A stretch of DNA of 64,000 bases from the NCBI RefSeq assembly GCF_965228705.1, contig NZ_OZ245832.1, positions 2,170,001 through 2,234,000 on the forward strand. Direction: 5' to 3'. The stretch's first letter is position 1. Every line of letters starts with the position of its first letter. This DNA is from Croceimicrobium sp965228705 (GTDB lineage: Bacteria; Bacteroidota; Bacteroidia; Flavobacteriales; Schleiferiaceae). Shown piece after piece: positions 8,710 through 17,210 of this stretch. Both the position numbers and the translations under genes were made by a program. The notes under the pieces are model-generated. The model worked only from the letters and a program-made list of their open reading frames with translations, was not told the origin of the DNA and made no database searches.

Positions 8710-8737
8710 CTTGATTTAATTAGACTTATCAATCAAG
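8710..8737. repeat. Inverted repeat CTTGATT/AATCAAG, possible operator
   Basis: Two 7-bp arms are separated by 14 nt between the divergent AraC and hut promoters. It is AT-rich and could arise by chance; an AraC-family operator is only a possibility. Confidence 0.25.
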
Positions 8738-8862
8738 AGGATAAAGTTAAAATGGGACTTAAAACGGAGCTATGACGAATCTCAGTTCAAGGATATATTT
8801 ACCCCTTTTAACTTAAGATTAGATAAAAGGGCGCTGCTTCTGGCAGGCAAAGGCAGAGATTG

Positions 8863-8870
8863 TAATTTTG
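8863..8870 (+). promoter_or_regulatory. Bacteroidota -7 element TAATTTTG ahead of DUF5522-hutU
   Basis: An exact TAnnTTTG match ends 14 nt before the DUF5522 ATG. No clear -33 TTG was found. It implies a very short leader for the two-gene transcript. Confidence 0.5.
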
Positions 8871-8884
8871 CCCAAAACACAGCC

Positions 8885-9046
8885 ATGCCCCAACTTGATA
8901 AGGGAGACTATTATTATTCCGAAGAAGGTTTTATTGTTTTCACCAAACAGTATCACCTGAAAAGGGGTTATTGCTGTCAGAGTGGTTGCAAACACTGCCC
9001 TTATGGCTATGATAAAGCAACCGGAACTTTTAAACGCAAGCGATGA
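8885..9046 (+). CDS. Small DUF5522 protein overlapping hutU
   Basis: This 53-codon frame encodes a small basic protein with a compact cysteine pattern: RGYCCQSGCKHCPYGYD contains C-C, C and C in the order CC-x3-C-x2-C, as in DUF5522. The N-terminal DYYYSEEGFIVFT also fits that family. Four clustered cysteines suggest metal binding, which is an inference. Its TGA overlaps the hutU ATG (ATGA), so translation is coupled, and an exact -7 element lies just upstream. A role connected with histidine utilisation is suggested only by position. Its small size makes it easy to miss. Confidence 0.85.
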   Translation: MPQLDKGDYYYSEEGFIVFTKQYHLKRGYCCQSGCKHCPYGYDKATGTFKRKR

Positions 9047-11061
9047 TCGATACCACTATTGACTTTCAAACAGCCATTCGCCAGGGTATTCCCTCAGAAC
9101 TCCCCGCAGCTAAATCTCCAAATCCCGACTGGAGTCATGCGCCTAAACGCAAGGACATTTTAAGGGAAGAAGAAAAAGTTTTAGCCCTTAAAAATGCGCT
9201 GCGCTATTTCCCTAAAAAATGGCATGCTGAGCTTGCCCTCGAATTTGCCTCCGAACTAAAGCATTATGGTCGCATCTATATGTACCGCTTTAAGCCGGAT
9301 TACGATATGTACGCCCGACCCATCAGCGAATACCCGGCCCAATGCCAGCAGGCAGCGGCAATTATGCTGATGATTCAAAATAATTTAGATCCGGCCGTAG
9401 CCCAGCATCCTGATGAGCTGATCACCTACGGTGGAAACGGAGCTGTATTCCAAAACTGGGCGCAGTACTTACTTACCATGCAGTACCTCTCTGAAATGAC
9501 AGAGAACCAAAGCCTGCACATGTATAGCGGTCACCCCATGGGTTTGTTTCCTTCCCATCCTGATGCTCCCCGTGTGGTAGTTACCAATGGAATGGTAATA
9601 CCCAATTACTCTAAACCCGATGACTGGGAACGTTTTAATGCCCTGGGTGTAAGCCAATATGGTCAGATGACCGCTGGTTCCTATATGTACATTGGCCCCC
9701 AGGGAATTGTGCACGGAACCACCATTACCGTTTTAAATGCCCTCCGTAAAGTTGGTGCAAAACCCAATAGCGGAGCCTTATTCGTAACCGCTGGCTTAGG
9801 TGGCATGAGTGGCGCCCAACCTAAAGCTGGAAATATTGCCGGTTGCGTAAGTGTAACGGCCGAAGTAAACCCGGCGGCAAGCCGAAAGCGTCATGCTCAA
9901 GGTTGGGTAGATGAGTTAATTTCGGATATCGATCAACTGGTAAGTCGGGTAAAAGAAGCCAAAGCGGCACAAGAAACCGTATCCATCGCCTATGAGGGCA
10001 ATGTGGTAGAAGTATGGGAAGCCTTCGATAAGGAAGGCATTTATATTGATCTTGGCTCAGACCAAACCTCATTGCACAACCCTTGGGCGGGAGGCTATTA
10101 CCCCGTTCAGTTAGGCTTTGAGGAGGCCAATGAAATGATGGCTAATCAGCCGGAAGAGTTCAAAGCTTTGGTACAGGAAAGCTTACGCCGACATGCCGCA
10201 GCTGTAAATAAACATACGGCCAAAGGCACCTATTTCTTTGATTACGGCAATGCCTTTTTACTGGAGGCTAGTCGGGCTGGGGCCGATGTTATGAATCCCG
10301 AACCTACTATTGGTCGCGAATTTAAATACCCCAGTTATGTGCAAGACATTATGGGACCTATGTGCTTCGACTATGGCTTTGGCCCTTTCCGCTGGGTATG
10401 CAGTTCCGGCCAGGCCGAAGATCTGGCGGAGACCGATCGCATTGCCAGTGAAGTATTAAGCAAAATGGCGGAAACTGCTCCTGCGGAAATTCGCCAACAA
10501 ATGGAGGATAATATCCGATGGATTGAAGCGGCCGGTGCCAATAAAATGGTGGTAGGCTCCCAAGCTAGGATTCTCTACGCCGACAGTCAAGGTCGCATTG
10601 AAATTGCCAAGGCCTTTAATAAGGCGATCAAAGCCGGAAAAATTGGTCCCGTTGTTTTAGGTCGTGATCATCACGATGTAAGCGGCACCGACTCCCCTTA
10701 TCGTGAAACCTCCAATATTTACGATGGATCGCAGTTTACGGCTGATATGGCCATCCAAAATGTAATTGGCGATAGCTTCCGGGGCGCAACCTGGGTAAGC
10801 ATTCACAATGGCGGCGGCGTAGGTTGGGGCGAAGTAATTAATGGTGGTTTCGGAATGCTATTGGATGGCAGTGAAGCGGCCAATCGTCGCTTGGAAAACA
10901 TGCTCCTTTATGATGTAAACAATGGTATCGCTCGCCGTAGTTGGGCTCGAAACGAAGGTGCCGTATTTGCGATAAAACGTGAAATGGAGCGCACACCCGG
11001 ACTAAAAATCACCCTGCCGGAAGAAAGTGATATAGACCTCAGTCAAATTCTAAAGGACTAA
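9043..11061 (+). CDS. hutU: Urocanate hydratase (urocanase)
   Basis: Urocanase adds water to urocanate to give imidazolonepropionate, the second step of histidine degradation, using a tightly bound NAD+ as electrophile in the cytoplasm. The 672-residue protein is of the long urocanase type. Family segments visible in order are TYGGNGAVFQNW, YSGHPMGLFPSH, MTAGSYMYIGPQGIVHGT, the NAD-binding TAGLGGMSGAQPKAG, and the Cys-containing MGPMCFDYGFGPFRWVCSSG, followed by GRDHHDVSGTDSPYRET. The C-terminus is intact and is followed directly by a strong terminator. hutH, hutI and a normal hutG are not in the window; the arginase-fold gene at 54835 lacks key metal ligands and is probably not the partner. 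Confidence 0.97.
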   Translation: MIDTTIDFQTAIRQGIPSELPAAKSPNPDWSHAPKRKDILREEEKVLALKNALRYFPKKWHAELALEFASELKHYGRIYMYRFKPDYDMYARPISEYPAQCQQAAAIMLMIQNNLDPAVAQHPDELITYGGNGAVFQNWAQYLLTMQYLSEMTENQSLHMYSGHPMGLFPSHPDAPRVVVTNGMVIPNYSKPDDWERFNALGVSQYGQMTAGSYMYIGPQGIVHGTTITVLNALRKVGAKPNSGALFVTAGLGGMSGAQPKAGNIAGCVSVTAEVNPAASRKRHAQGWVDELISDIDQLVSRVKEAKAAQETVSIAYEGNVVEVWEAFDKEGIYIDLGSDQTSLHNPWAGGYYPVQLGFEEANEMMANQPEEFKALVQESLRRHAAAVNKHTAKGTYFFDYGNAFLLEASRAGADVMNPEPTIGREFKYPSYVQDIMGPMCFDYGFGPFRWVCSSGQAEDLAETDRIASEVLSKMAETAPAEIRQQMEDNIRWIEAAGANKMVVGSQARILYADSQGRIEIAKAFNKAIKAGKIGPVVLGRDHHDVSGTDSPYRETSNIYDGSQFTADMAIQNVIGDSFRGATWVSIHNGGGVGWGEVINGGFGMLLDGSEAANRRLENMLLYDVNNGIARRSWARNEGAVFAIKREMERTPGLKITLPEESDIDLSQILKD

Positions 11062-11067
11062 AGTTCA

Positions 11068-11100
11068 GGCTCTGATTTAATAGATCAGAGCCTTTTTTCT
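11068..11100 (+). terminator. Intrinsic terminator after hutU
   Basis: Stem arms GGCTCTGAT and ATCAGAGCC (9 bp, 7-nt loop) are followed by a T-tract. It begins 6 nt after the hutU stop and ends the DUF5522-hutU transcript. Confidence 0.9.
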
Positions 11101-11142
11101 TTTAAAGCATTGACAATCATCCGCTAAGGCACTGATATTAAT

Positions 11143-11150
11143 TATCTTTG
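11143..11150 (+). promoter_or_regulatory. Bacteroidota -7 element TATCTTTG of rsgA
   Basis: An exact TAnnTTTG match lies 36 nt before the rsgA ATG at 11187. It overlaps the TTG at 11148, which rules that codon out as the start. Confidence 0.5.
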
Positions 11151-11186
11151 GTTTTCAAAATATTGAGAGCCAAAACCTTAGCAACA

Positions 11187-12254
11187 ATGAAGATCAAGAA
11201 ACTCGGTTTAAACCCTGCCGCACAAGCATTTACAGAGGATGAAAGCCTCAACGAATTCTTATTGGCCCGAGTAAGTGCTGTGCATCGTGATCGATTTACG
11301 ATTCAAAGTTCAGAGCAATCTTATACTGCTGAAATCACCGGTAACTTACGCTATAGCGTACAAGACAGTAGTGAATTACCCGCAGTAGGAGATTGGGTAA
11401 AGGCCATTCCCAGTGGAGATGACAGTGCCATAATTCTTGAGGTTTTAGAACGCAGCTCCTTACTAAAGCGCAAAGCGGTAAACAAATTCGGCGAAAGCCA
11501 GAGTATAGCCGCTAATCTGGATCAGGCCTTTATCATTCAGGCGGTAGTTCAGGATTTTAATCTCAATCGACTGGAACGCTATTTAGCGATTTGCAATGCC
11601 GCTCCCATAGCCGCAACCTTAATTCTTAGCAAAGTGGATTTGATTACGAAGGAGGAATTGCAGAGCTATATTGATAAAGTAAAAGCGCGACATCCGAGTT
11701 TAGAGGTATTCAGCCTTTCCAATCTTGACCCAGACTCCATTGCTCAGATCGAACAAACAATGCAGGCCCAAAAAAGCTATTGCATTTTGGGTTCCTCCGG
11801 CGTGGGTAAGTCAACCTTGATCAATGCCTTAAGAGCCGATGACGAACTCAAAACACAATCGATAAGCAGCAGCAATCAAAAAGGTCGGCATACCACTACT
11901 CACCGCGAATTATTTATTTTGGGCAATGGTGCTATTGTGATCGATACCCCGGGAATGCGGGAAATAGGCATTACCGATGACACTTCGGCCCTGGAGGCCA
12001 CTTTCGAAAGCATTCAAGAGATCGCTCAGAATTGCAAGTTTAAAGACTGCCAGCATGAGGCTGAAAAAGGTTGTGCCATTCAGGCCGCCCTGGATTCTGG
12101 AGAACTATCCGAGGAACTTTATGCCAGCTACCATAAATTGAAATTGGAGCAAAAGCATTACAGCACCAGCCTCCATGAGAAAAGAGCCAAAGACAAAGCT
12201 CAAGGCAAGCTTTTTAAAGCGGGAAAGGCTCATCGGAAAAATCAAAAATATTAG
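11187..12254 (+). CDS. rsgA: Ribosome small subunit-dependent GTPase A
   Basis: RsgA is a circularly permuted GTPase that helps the last steps of 30S subunit maturation and couples release of assembly factors to GTP hydrolysis. The ATG at 11187 gives 355 residues. An N-terminal OB-fold is followed by the permuted G motifs: ILSKVDL (G4) comes before the P-loop GSSGVGKSTLIN (near residue 200), then DTPGMRE (G3). A C-terminal zinc knuckle is seen in CKFKDCQHEAEKGC (about 284-297). The K-rich tail is typical. It begins a chain of small overlapping genes that continues to 16191 and is preceded by a -7 element. Confidence 0.96.
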   Translation: MKIKKLGLNPAAQAFTEDESLNEFLLARVSAVHRDRFTIQSSEQSYTAEITGNLRYSVQDSSELPAVGDWVKAIPSGDDSAIILEVLERSSLLKRKAVNKFGESQSIAANLDQAFIIQAVVQDFNLNRLERYLAICNAAPIAATLILSKVDLITKEELQSYIDKVKARHPSLEVFSLSNLDPDSIAQIEQTMQAQKSYCILGSSGVGKSTLINALRADDELKTQSISSSNQKGRHTTTHRELFILGNGAIVIDTPGMREIGITDDTSALEATFESIQEIAQNCKFKDCQHEAEKGCAIQAALDSGELSEELYASYHKLKLEQKHYSTSLHEKRAKDKAQGKLFKAGKAHRKNQKY

Positions 12255-12257
12255 CGA

Positions 12258-12635
12258 ATGAATTTAAAGCAGAATAAAGAAAATGCAATGGCCTTTTACC
12301 GCATGGCTTATGAAGGAAATCCGGCAGAAGCGGTGGAAAAATATGTTGGCAAGGATTACATTCAGCACAATCCGGATGTTTCTGATGGAAGGGCAGGCTT
12401 TATCGCCTATTTCGAACGCATGCAAGCGGAGTACCCTGAAAAATCGATAGATTTTGTGCGCTGCATCGCAGAGGGCGATTTGGTTGCTTTGCATAGTCAT
12501 CAAATATGGCCCGGTAAGGAAGAGTACATCACCATGGATTTCTTTCGTTTTGATGGGGATGGAAAAATCTGTGAGCACTGGGATGCCATCCAAAAGATTC
12601 CCGAAAAATCAGCCAACCCAAATACTATGTATTGA
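12258..12635 (+). CDS. SnoaL-like / NTF2-fold protein
   Basis: The 125-residue protein resembles the SnoaL-like polyketide cyclase/NTF2 superfamily: NAMAFYRMAYEGNPAEAVEKY, IQHNPDVSDGR, a VALHSHQIWPG strand and WDAIQKIP at the end. These cone-shaped folds bind small hydrophobic ligands and may act as hydratases or isomerases; the substrate is not known. The start is 3 nt after the rsgA stop, and the stop overlaps the next gene by 4 nt (TTGA). The position suggests co-expression with the methyltransferase, but no pathway can be named. Confidence 0.75.
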   Translation: MNLKQNKENAMAFYRMAYEGNPAEAVEKYVGKDYIQHNPDVSDGRAGFIAYFERMQAEYPEKSIDFVRCIAEGDLVALHSHQIWPGKEEYITMDFFRFDGDGKICEHWDAIQKIPEKSANPNTMY

Positions 12636-13429
12636 AAAACACCGAAATTAAATATGATCGCATCGGCCAGAGCTATAATAGCACCCGTAAAGCCGACCCT
12701 TATTTATTGGAAAGGCTCTTTGCTTTACTTAATCCACAGGCCGACGAAGTTTTTCTGGATTTAGGCTGTGGCACCGGAAACTATACAATCGCCTTACAGA
12801 AACGGGGTCTTCAAATTATCGGCATGGACCCCTCGGAAACTATGCTGCAAGTAGCTCGAGAGAGAAATCCAAAAGGAGATTGGCAAATAGGTCAGGCTGA
12901 AGATACCAGGCTTGAGGATCAATCGATGGACGGCATTATTGCCACCCTTACCCTGCATCATTGGACGAATTTGGAAAAAGCATTTTCAGAAATTCATCGG
13001 GTGCTTAAGGCTAAGGGCCGGATGGTGATATTCACCTCCACTCCGGAACAAATGCAAGGCTATTGGCTCCATCATTATTTCCCGCAAATGTTAGCCGATT
13101 CCACCGCCCAAATGCCCAGTCTTGAAAGAATAAAAGATGCTGCCCAAGCCGCGGGCATGTTTATCGAAAGGGAGGAAATCTATCAGGTGAGAAAGGATTT
13201 GCAAGATCAATTTCTGCAATGTGGCAAGGAGCAACCTGAATTGTATTTCCGGGATGAGATTCGAAAAGGCATCTCTTCCTTTGCAGATCTTAGTCGACAG
13301 GAGGAAGTAGACCGGGGTTTATGGCTATTAAAACAAGATGTGGAAAGCGGAAAATTCTGGGAAATTAAGAAGCAATACGATTCGGATTTGGGTGATTACC
13401 TCTTCTTAGCGCTTAAAAAAACAGAATAA
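12632..13429 (+). CDS. Class I SAM-dependent methyltransferase (TTG start)
   Basis: The 265-residue enzyme has the Rossmann SAM-binding order: VFLDLGCGTGNYTIALQ (motif I), IIGMDPSETML (acidic loop binding the ribose), GQAEDTRLEDQSMDGI (motif II) and the downstream strand HRVLKAKGRMVIF, which fits the Methyltransf_11 type. The substrate is unknown. The TTG at 12632 overlaps the previous stop by 4 nt; the first in-frame ATG is too late to keep motif I intact, so TTG is accepted. It may act on a small molecule, as in ubiquinone/menaquinone-type enzymes, but nothing in the context proves this. Confidence 0.85.
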   Translation: MKNTEIKYDRIGQSYNSTRKADPYLLERLFALLNPQADEVFLDLGCGTGNYTIALQKRGLQIIGMDPSETMLQVARERNPKGDWQIGQAEDTRLEDQSMDGIIATLTLHHWTNLEKAFSEIHRVLKAKGRMVIFTSTPEQMQGYWLHHYFPQMLADSTAQMPSLERIKDAAQAAGMFIEREEIYQVRKDLQDQFLQCGKEQPELYFRDEIRKGISSFADLSRQEEVDRGLWLLKQDVESGKFWEIKKQYDSDLGDYLFLALKKTE

Positions 13430-13467
13430 AGCTAGACCAATAAGATTAACCTTGACGTTTCCTTTTA

Positions 13468-14142
13468 ATGCTGAACCCTTTAAAATTTGAAGCCCGAAAA
13501 CTTATTCCCATTTACTGCATGGTGATCTGTAGTTTTAGTAGCCTATTACTTTTTGCTCTTCAACCTAAAAAAGCACCGCTTTTAATTCCAAACGAAAAGG
13601 TCTTTCCCGAAAAAGTTCAAAGTTTGCAAAGCTCGTATTGGGGACTAAACTTCCTCTACATTGGCCCTGATAAAGACAGCATTTATATCCATAAAGAAAG
13701 CTATTTCCCAGAGCTTAGAAAGCGCAGCAGTTCCTTAATGAACAACCGGCTAAAAGAAGCAGCGCAAAATGAAATCGAATTTCAAGTTTTAAATCATCAA
13801 ATCATTAAAATAGCAATCTCCCAAAAGGCTTTGTACTTTCCTGAAAAGCAAGAACAGCAAAGTCCTGCCTACCCTATCTTAATCCGGAACTTATCTCCAG
13901 ACAGCATTCGCATTGGTCTAAATCACTATTTACGAGTGCAGCTCGAAATGATCGAAAATGAGAATTGGATACCGCTAAATCGATTCAACACCTTTGGATG
14001 TGGAGTAGGCATAGGTCAAATCGCTCTGGGTCCAGGAGAAATAGCTATCAGTGCACTACCTCTCTATGAGAACCTTAAACCCGGTAGATACAGACTCCAC
14101 ATGGAGCCAAATCTTCACAGCAATAGTTTTGAAATTCTATGA
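13468..14142 (+). CDS. Hypothetical protein with N-terminal membrane segment
   Basis: The 224-residue product has one hydrophobic stretch near residues 14-33 (LIPIYCMVICSFSSLLLFAL) that could be a signal anchor or an uncleaved signal peptide, so most of the protein is likely periplasmic. No known domain was recognised in the remaining beta-rich part. It lies 38 nt after the methyltransferase and overlaps the next gene by 4 nt, so it forms a unit with the following two genes. An alternative start at M18 would give a shorter leader. The local sequence looks more AT-rich than the flanking dcw-type genes. Confidence 0.6.
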   Translation: MLNPLKFEARKLIPIYCMVICSFSSLLLFALQPKKAPLLIPNEKVFPEKVQSLQSSYWGLNFLYIGPDKDSIYIHKESYFPELRKRSSSLMNNRLKEAAQNEIEFQVLNHQIIKIAISQKALYFPEKQEQQSPAYPILIRNLSPDSIRIGLNHYLRVQLEMIENENWIPLNRFNTFGCGVGIGQIALGPGEIAISALPLYENLKPGRYRLHMEPNLHSNSFEIL

Positions 14143-14651
14143 AAAATTTAATAATGATTTTCTTGGCAATTCTATGCCAGACCGCCTGGAGTCAATGTGA
14201 AATTGAGGAGATAGACTTCATAACTTTTAAGTACAGTCACTCCATGCGAGGTCCGAACAATTACAGCAGTATTAAAATATCACCCAATAAACCTGGAGAT
14301 ATTGGGATTCATTATTCGAAATTTTATTACTTAAATAGCCCTGATTCTGACCCCTATGAGGAAGGCCTTAAGCCTGCGATAATTGACAGTGCCTTCTATG
14401 TTGACAGTGCGGGTTTTGGGGAAATCCTTAAACAGGTAGCGCTTCTTGAAAACCTCAACTTGGATTTAGCCGCTACCTTCGGCTTTGATGGTGATACTTG
14501 GTCCATCGAATTTGGCAATAGTACCCAATCCTTCAAATACTCCTTCTGGAGTCCAAAATCCCATAGCGATGAAAGGGGTTTAGAAAACTTTATAGCCCTT
14601 TGTGAAAACATCATGGCTCTATCGGAATTAAAACCGAAGAAGATTTTTTAA
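14139..14651 (+). CDS. Hypothetical exported protein
   Basis: This 170-residue protein starts with a signal peptide (MKNLIMIFLAILCQTAWSQ) and so is expected in the periplasm or beyond. No named domain is recognised; YSFWSPKSHSDERGLENFIALC near the C-terminus resembles small Bacteroidota secreted proteins of unknown role. It overlaps the previous gene (ATGA) and the next by 1 nt (TAATG), so it is translationally coupled to both. The codon and base makeup are like its two neighbours, suggesting the group was gained or expanded together. Confidence 0.65.
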   Translation: MKNLIMIFLAILCQTAWSQCEIEEIDFITFKYSHSMRGPNNYSSIKISPNKPGDIGIHYSKFYYLNSPDSDPYEEGLKPAIIDSAFYVDSAGFGEILKQVALLENLNLDLAATFGFDGDTWSIEFGNSTQSFKYSFWSPKSHSDERGLENFIALCENIMALSELKPKKIF

Positions 14652-15232
14652 TGCTAAAAGCTTCAAGCAGATATTTAATTAGCTTCTGCATAAGTAGTCT
14701 TCCTCTTTGCGCGCTGCAGGCTCAAACTAGAGAAGAAATACTCCATTATGATTTCTGGGGTCGATACGACACGGCCTACGTAGACACACTAAGAAGTTTT
14801 TCTCAGACATGTATCAATGTATCTAAACTCCCTCCAAAGTTCTACAAGCTAATTCAATTGGTTGAAATTGGAATCGACTCCCCTTCAATTGACACAATCT
14901 CTCCAGAGATCAAGAACTTCACGAAATTAGAAAGCCTAAGTCTTACAAAAAGTAAAATTCGCAGTCTTCCTCCTGAAAGAAGGCACCTTCAGAGATTAAA
15001 AAATCTGAATCTTGGATGCAATCAATTAGATTCTCTTCCCAGTGAGATTGGTGAACTTCAAAATTTGGAACACCTTGATTTGTTTCGAAATAATATCACG
15101 AGTTTACCCAGCAGCATCCGTAACTTAAAAAAGCTCAAGAGATTAAACTTGATTGAAAACCCTATTAGTCAGGAAGAAAGAAAGCGCATCCGCAGATTGC
15201 TGCCAAAATGCGACATTCGATTTGAATATTAA
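14651..15232 (+). CDS. Exported leucine-rich-repeat protein
   Basis: The 193-residue protein has a signal peptide of about 25 residues (ending near CALQAQ) and, from about residue 85, four or five leucine-rich repeats of about 23 residues. Good copies include LKNLNLGCNQLDSLPSEIGE and LEHLDLFRNNITSLPSSIRN. LRRs make curved solenoids that bind partner proteins; no ligand is suggested by the sequence. It overlaps the upstream hypothetical gene by 1 nt and is directly followed by the M23 peptidase gene. The array is shorter than most secreted LRR proteins. Confidence 0.8.
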   Translation: MLKASSRYLISFCISSLPLCALQAQTREEILHYDFWGRYDTAYVDTLRSFSQTCINVSKLPPKFYKLIQLVEIGIDSPSIDTISPEIKNFTKLESLSLTKSKIRSLPPERRHLQRLKNLNLGCNQLDSLPSEIGELQNLEHLDLFRNNITSLPSSIRNLKKLKRLNLIENPISQEERKRIRRLLPKCDIRFEY

Positions 15233-15751
15233 ATGAAAAAGCGCTACAAAATTCTCTTAGGCCTCTTTACATTTTGGTTACTAGGCATGCTTATTCCTCA
15301 GAACCTAAAAATGCCCGTGAAGGGAGCCAGCCCAGCGGATTATAATTCAGAATCTTTCTGGTATTATCCCTGGGGCAAATCAGTAACCCATAAAGGAGTA
15401 GACATCTTTGCCAAGGAAGGCACCGAATTGCAAGGCGCCACTAGTGGTCTGGTATTGTATTCGGGTGAAATCCGCATGGGAGGTAAAGTCATTTTAATTT
15501 TAGGACCCAAATGGCGCCTGCACTACTACGCCCATTTAGCCGATATTGACGAGAAGCTTGGTGCTTTTATCTCAGGCGGAAAAAAGATAGGCACGGTTGG
15601 AAGCACTGGCAATGCCGCCGGCAAAGCTCCGCATTTACATTACAGCATCTTCACTCTAACACCATATCCCTGGCGAATTGACGATGCTCCTCAAGGCTGG
15701 CGAAAAATGTTCTACCTTAATCCTATCGATTATTTAAGTAGCAAGCCTTAA
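15233..15751 (+). CDS. M23 family zinc metallopeptidase (LytM-type)
   Basis: This 172-residue protein has an N-terminal membrane segment or signal (about residues 6-22) and then a single LytM domain. The zinc ligands are visible as HKGVD (H53, D57) and HLHY (second His H136), with HYYAH supplying H101 and KAPHLH supplying H134 as likely catalytic residues. Such enzymes cut peptide bridges of peptidoglycan in the periplasm. The start codon follows the preceding stop without a gap and the stop overlaps the GNAT gene by 1 nt. All catalytic residues are present, so it should be active. Its physiological role cannot be specified. Confidence 0.88.
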   Translation: MKKRYKILLGLFTFWLLGMLIPQNLKMPVKGASPADYNSESFWYYPWGKSVTHKGVDIFAKEGTELQGATSGLVLYSGEIRMGGKVILILGPKWRLHYYAHLADIDEKLGAFISGGKKIGTVGSTGNAAGKAPHLHYSIFTLTPYPWRIDDAPQGWRKMFYLNPIDYLSSKP

Positions 15752-16191
15752 TGCCTAAGTCCATTTCAATTCGAGAGCTAAAAGCGGAGGAGTCCGAATG
15801 GAAAGATCTCATTCACTTGCGGGAAGAGATATTACGTCAGCCTCCCGCCTTGCCCTTTAGCCCGGAAGAACTGGAAGAAGAAAAAAAGCACTTCCATTTT
15901 GGATTATACGAAGCGGATCTCTTATCTGGCACCGCTGCCCTGGTTCAGGAAGGAAAACACTACAAGATGCAAAGGGTGGCTATTCGCGCCGATCGTCAAA
16001 GTCAGGGACTAGGCACTGCCTTAATGCGCTATTGCGAAAGCTGGATTCTCAATCGCGGAGGCAACAGGGTGTATTGTCATGCTCGGGATACTGCCGTTAA
16101 TTTCTACATGCAACAAGGCTTTCAAGCGGAAGGTAACTATTTTGATGAAGATCATATTCCGCATTTGAAGATGTTTAAAAAGCTCCCCTAA
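15751..16191 (+). CDS. GNAT family N-acetyltransferase
   Basis: The 146-residue protein follows the GNAT fold: the acetyl-CoA-binding loop is seen in the segment VAIRADRQSQGLGTALMRYC (Q/R-x-x-G-x-G/A pattern), and YCHARDTAVNFYMQQGFQ matches the late strand and helix. Members transfer an acetyl group from acetyl-CoA to an amine; the substrate is not recognisable. It starts 1 nt inside the M23 gene stop and ends the co-directional chain that began with rsgA. Nothing in the sequence suggests toxin-linked or ribosomal (RimI-type) specificity. Confidence 0.8.
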   Translation: MPKSISIRELKAEESEWKDLIHLREEILRQPPALPFSPEELEEEKKHFHFGLYEADLLSGTAALVQEGKHYKMQRVAIRADRQSQGLGTALMRYCESWILNRGGNRVYCHARDTAVNFYMQQGFQAEGNYFDEDHIPHLKMFKKLP

Positions 16192-16229
16192 ATTTTGGCT
16201 TAATTTCGCCTCTAAATCATCATTTCCGC

Positions 16230-17207
16230 ATGACCTTATTTCTTCGCTCTTTCATTTGTTTTCTAGCTCTGAATTCAATCTCCCTCCGAGGACAAAATAT
16301 TTTACTGGAATCACGACTCATTGAAGACCTTTCCAAAACCCCCATCTATTCACGCCTCAGCGAAACGATCGATGGCCAAACCCAATGGAAAAAGGAATAC
16401 CGGTATTTAGACTCCATTGAAATCTATAGCATCAGCTACCTCAGCGATGGCCTTAAAGTTAATGGGCTGCTGGTAAAGCCAAAAGCGGATGGCAAATACC
16501 CCTGTATCATCTTCAATCGGGGCGGAAATCGCAATAGCGGCAGTTTAAAAATCGCTCATGGCGCCACTTTATTGGGGCAAATGGCTAGCCAAGGTTATGT
16601 GGTTATTGCCAGTCAATATCGCGGTAATGCCGGTGGCGAAGGACAAGAAGAATTTGGCGGAGCCGATGTAAATGACGTTTTAATCCTCCCTCAAGTGCTA
16701 CAGGAAATTCCCGAGGCCGACACTTCTGCCATAGGTCTTTTTGGTTGGAGTCGAGGCGGCATGATGACCTATCGCGCCTTGAGCGAAGGCATGAAGGTTA
16801 AAGCTGCGGTTGTAGGCGGAGCCTTGGCCGATATGCCCGCCAATATTGAAGATCGTCCAGAAATGGAAAAGGGTGTAATCGCGGAATTAGTCCCCAATTA
16901 CGAAGCAAATAAAGAGGCTGAATTGCAAAAAAGATCGGCTGTTTACTGGCCAGAGAAATTCCCAAAAGACGTACCCCTACTAATGCTACACGGCAATGCC
17001 GATTGGCGGGTGAAAGCCGATCAAAGCCTAAGACTAGCCCTTTTACTTGACCAGGAAAGAGTACCCTACCGATTAATGATCTACGAAGGTGGAGATCATG
17101 GAATTTCGGAATTCCGGGAAGAAGTAAGTGCCGAGGTAATTGCCTGGTTCGATCGCTTTCTCAAGAATGGAGAAGCCTTACCCAATATGAAGTATCACGG
17201 TCGTTAG
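16230..17207 (+). CDS. Exported alpha/beta hydrolase, prolyl oligopeptidase-like (S9 type)
   Basis: The 325-residue protein has a signal peptide of about 22 residues and a single alpha/beta hydrolase domain. The nucleophile elbow GWSRGG gives Ser174, LMLHGNADWRV gives Asp258, and EGGDHGISEF gives His290, forming a complete catalytic triad. The lack of a beta-propeller means it resembles short dipeptidyl-peptidase/acylaminoacyl-peptidase or esterase-type enzymes. It is expected to act outside the cytoplasm on peptides or esters. It is convergent with the next gene, with only 3 nt between the stop codons, leaving no space for a separate terminator. Confidence 0.85.
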   Translation: MTLFLRSFICFLALNSISLRGQNILLESRLIEDLSKTPIYSRLSETIDGQTQWKKEYRYLDSIEIYSISYLSDGLKVNGLLVKPKADGKYPCIIFNRGGNRNSGSLKIAHGATLLGQMASQGYVVIASQYRGNAGGEGQEEFGGADVNDVLILPQVLQEIPEADTSAIGLFGWSRGGMMTYRALSEGMKVKAAVVGGALADMPANIEDRPEMEKGVIAELVPNYEANKEAELQKRSAVYWPEKFPKDVPLLMLHGNADWRVKADQSLRLALLLDQERVPYRLMIYEGGDHGISEFREEVSAEVIAWFDRFLKNGEALPNMKYHGR

Positions 17208-17210
17208 GAA

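Larger units (their letters stand above)
8553..8884. other. 332-nt intergenic region between the divergent AraC and DUF5522-hutU genes
   Basis: It contains a minus-strand promoter for the AraC gene (8607-8640), a plus-strand -7 element for DUF5522-hutU (8863-8870), and a loose inverted repeat CTTGATT/AATCAAG at 8710-8737. No further coding frame with a plausible protein was found; the short ATG frames there end after 7 and 13 codons. Confidence 0.6.
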
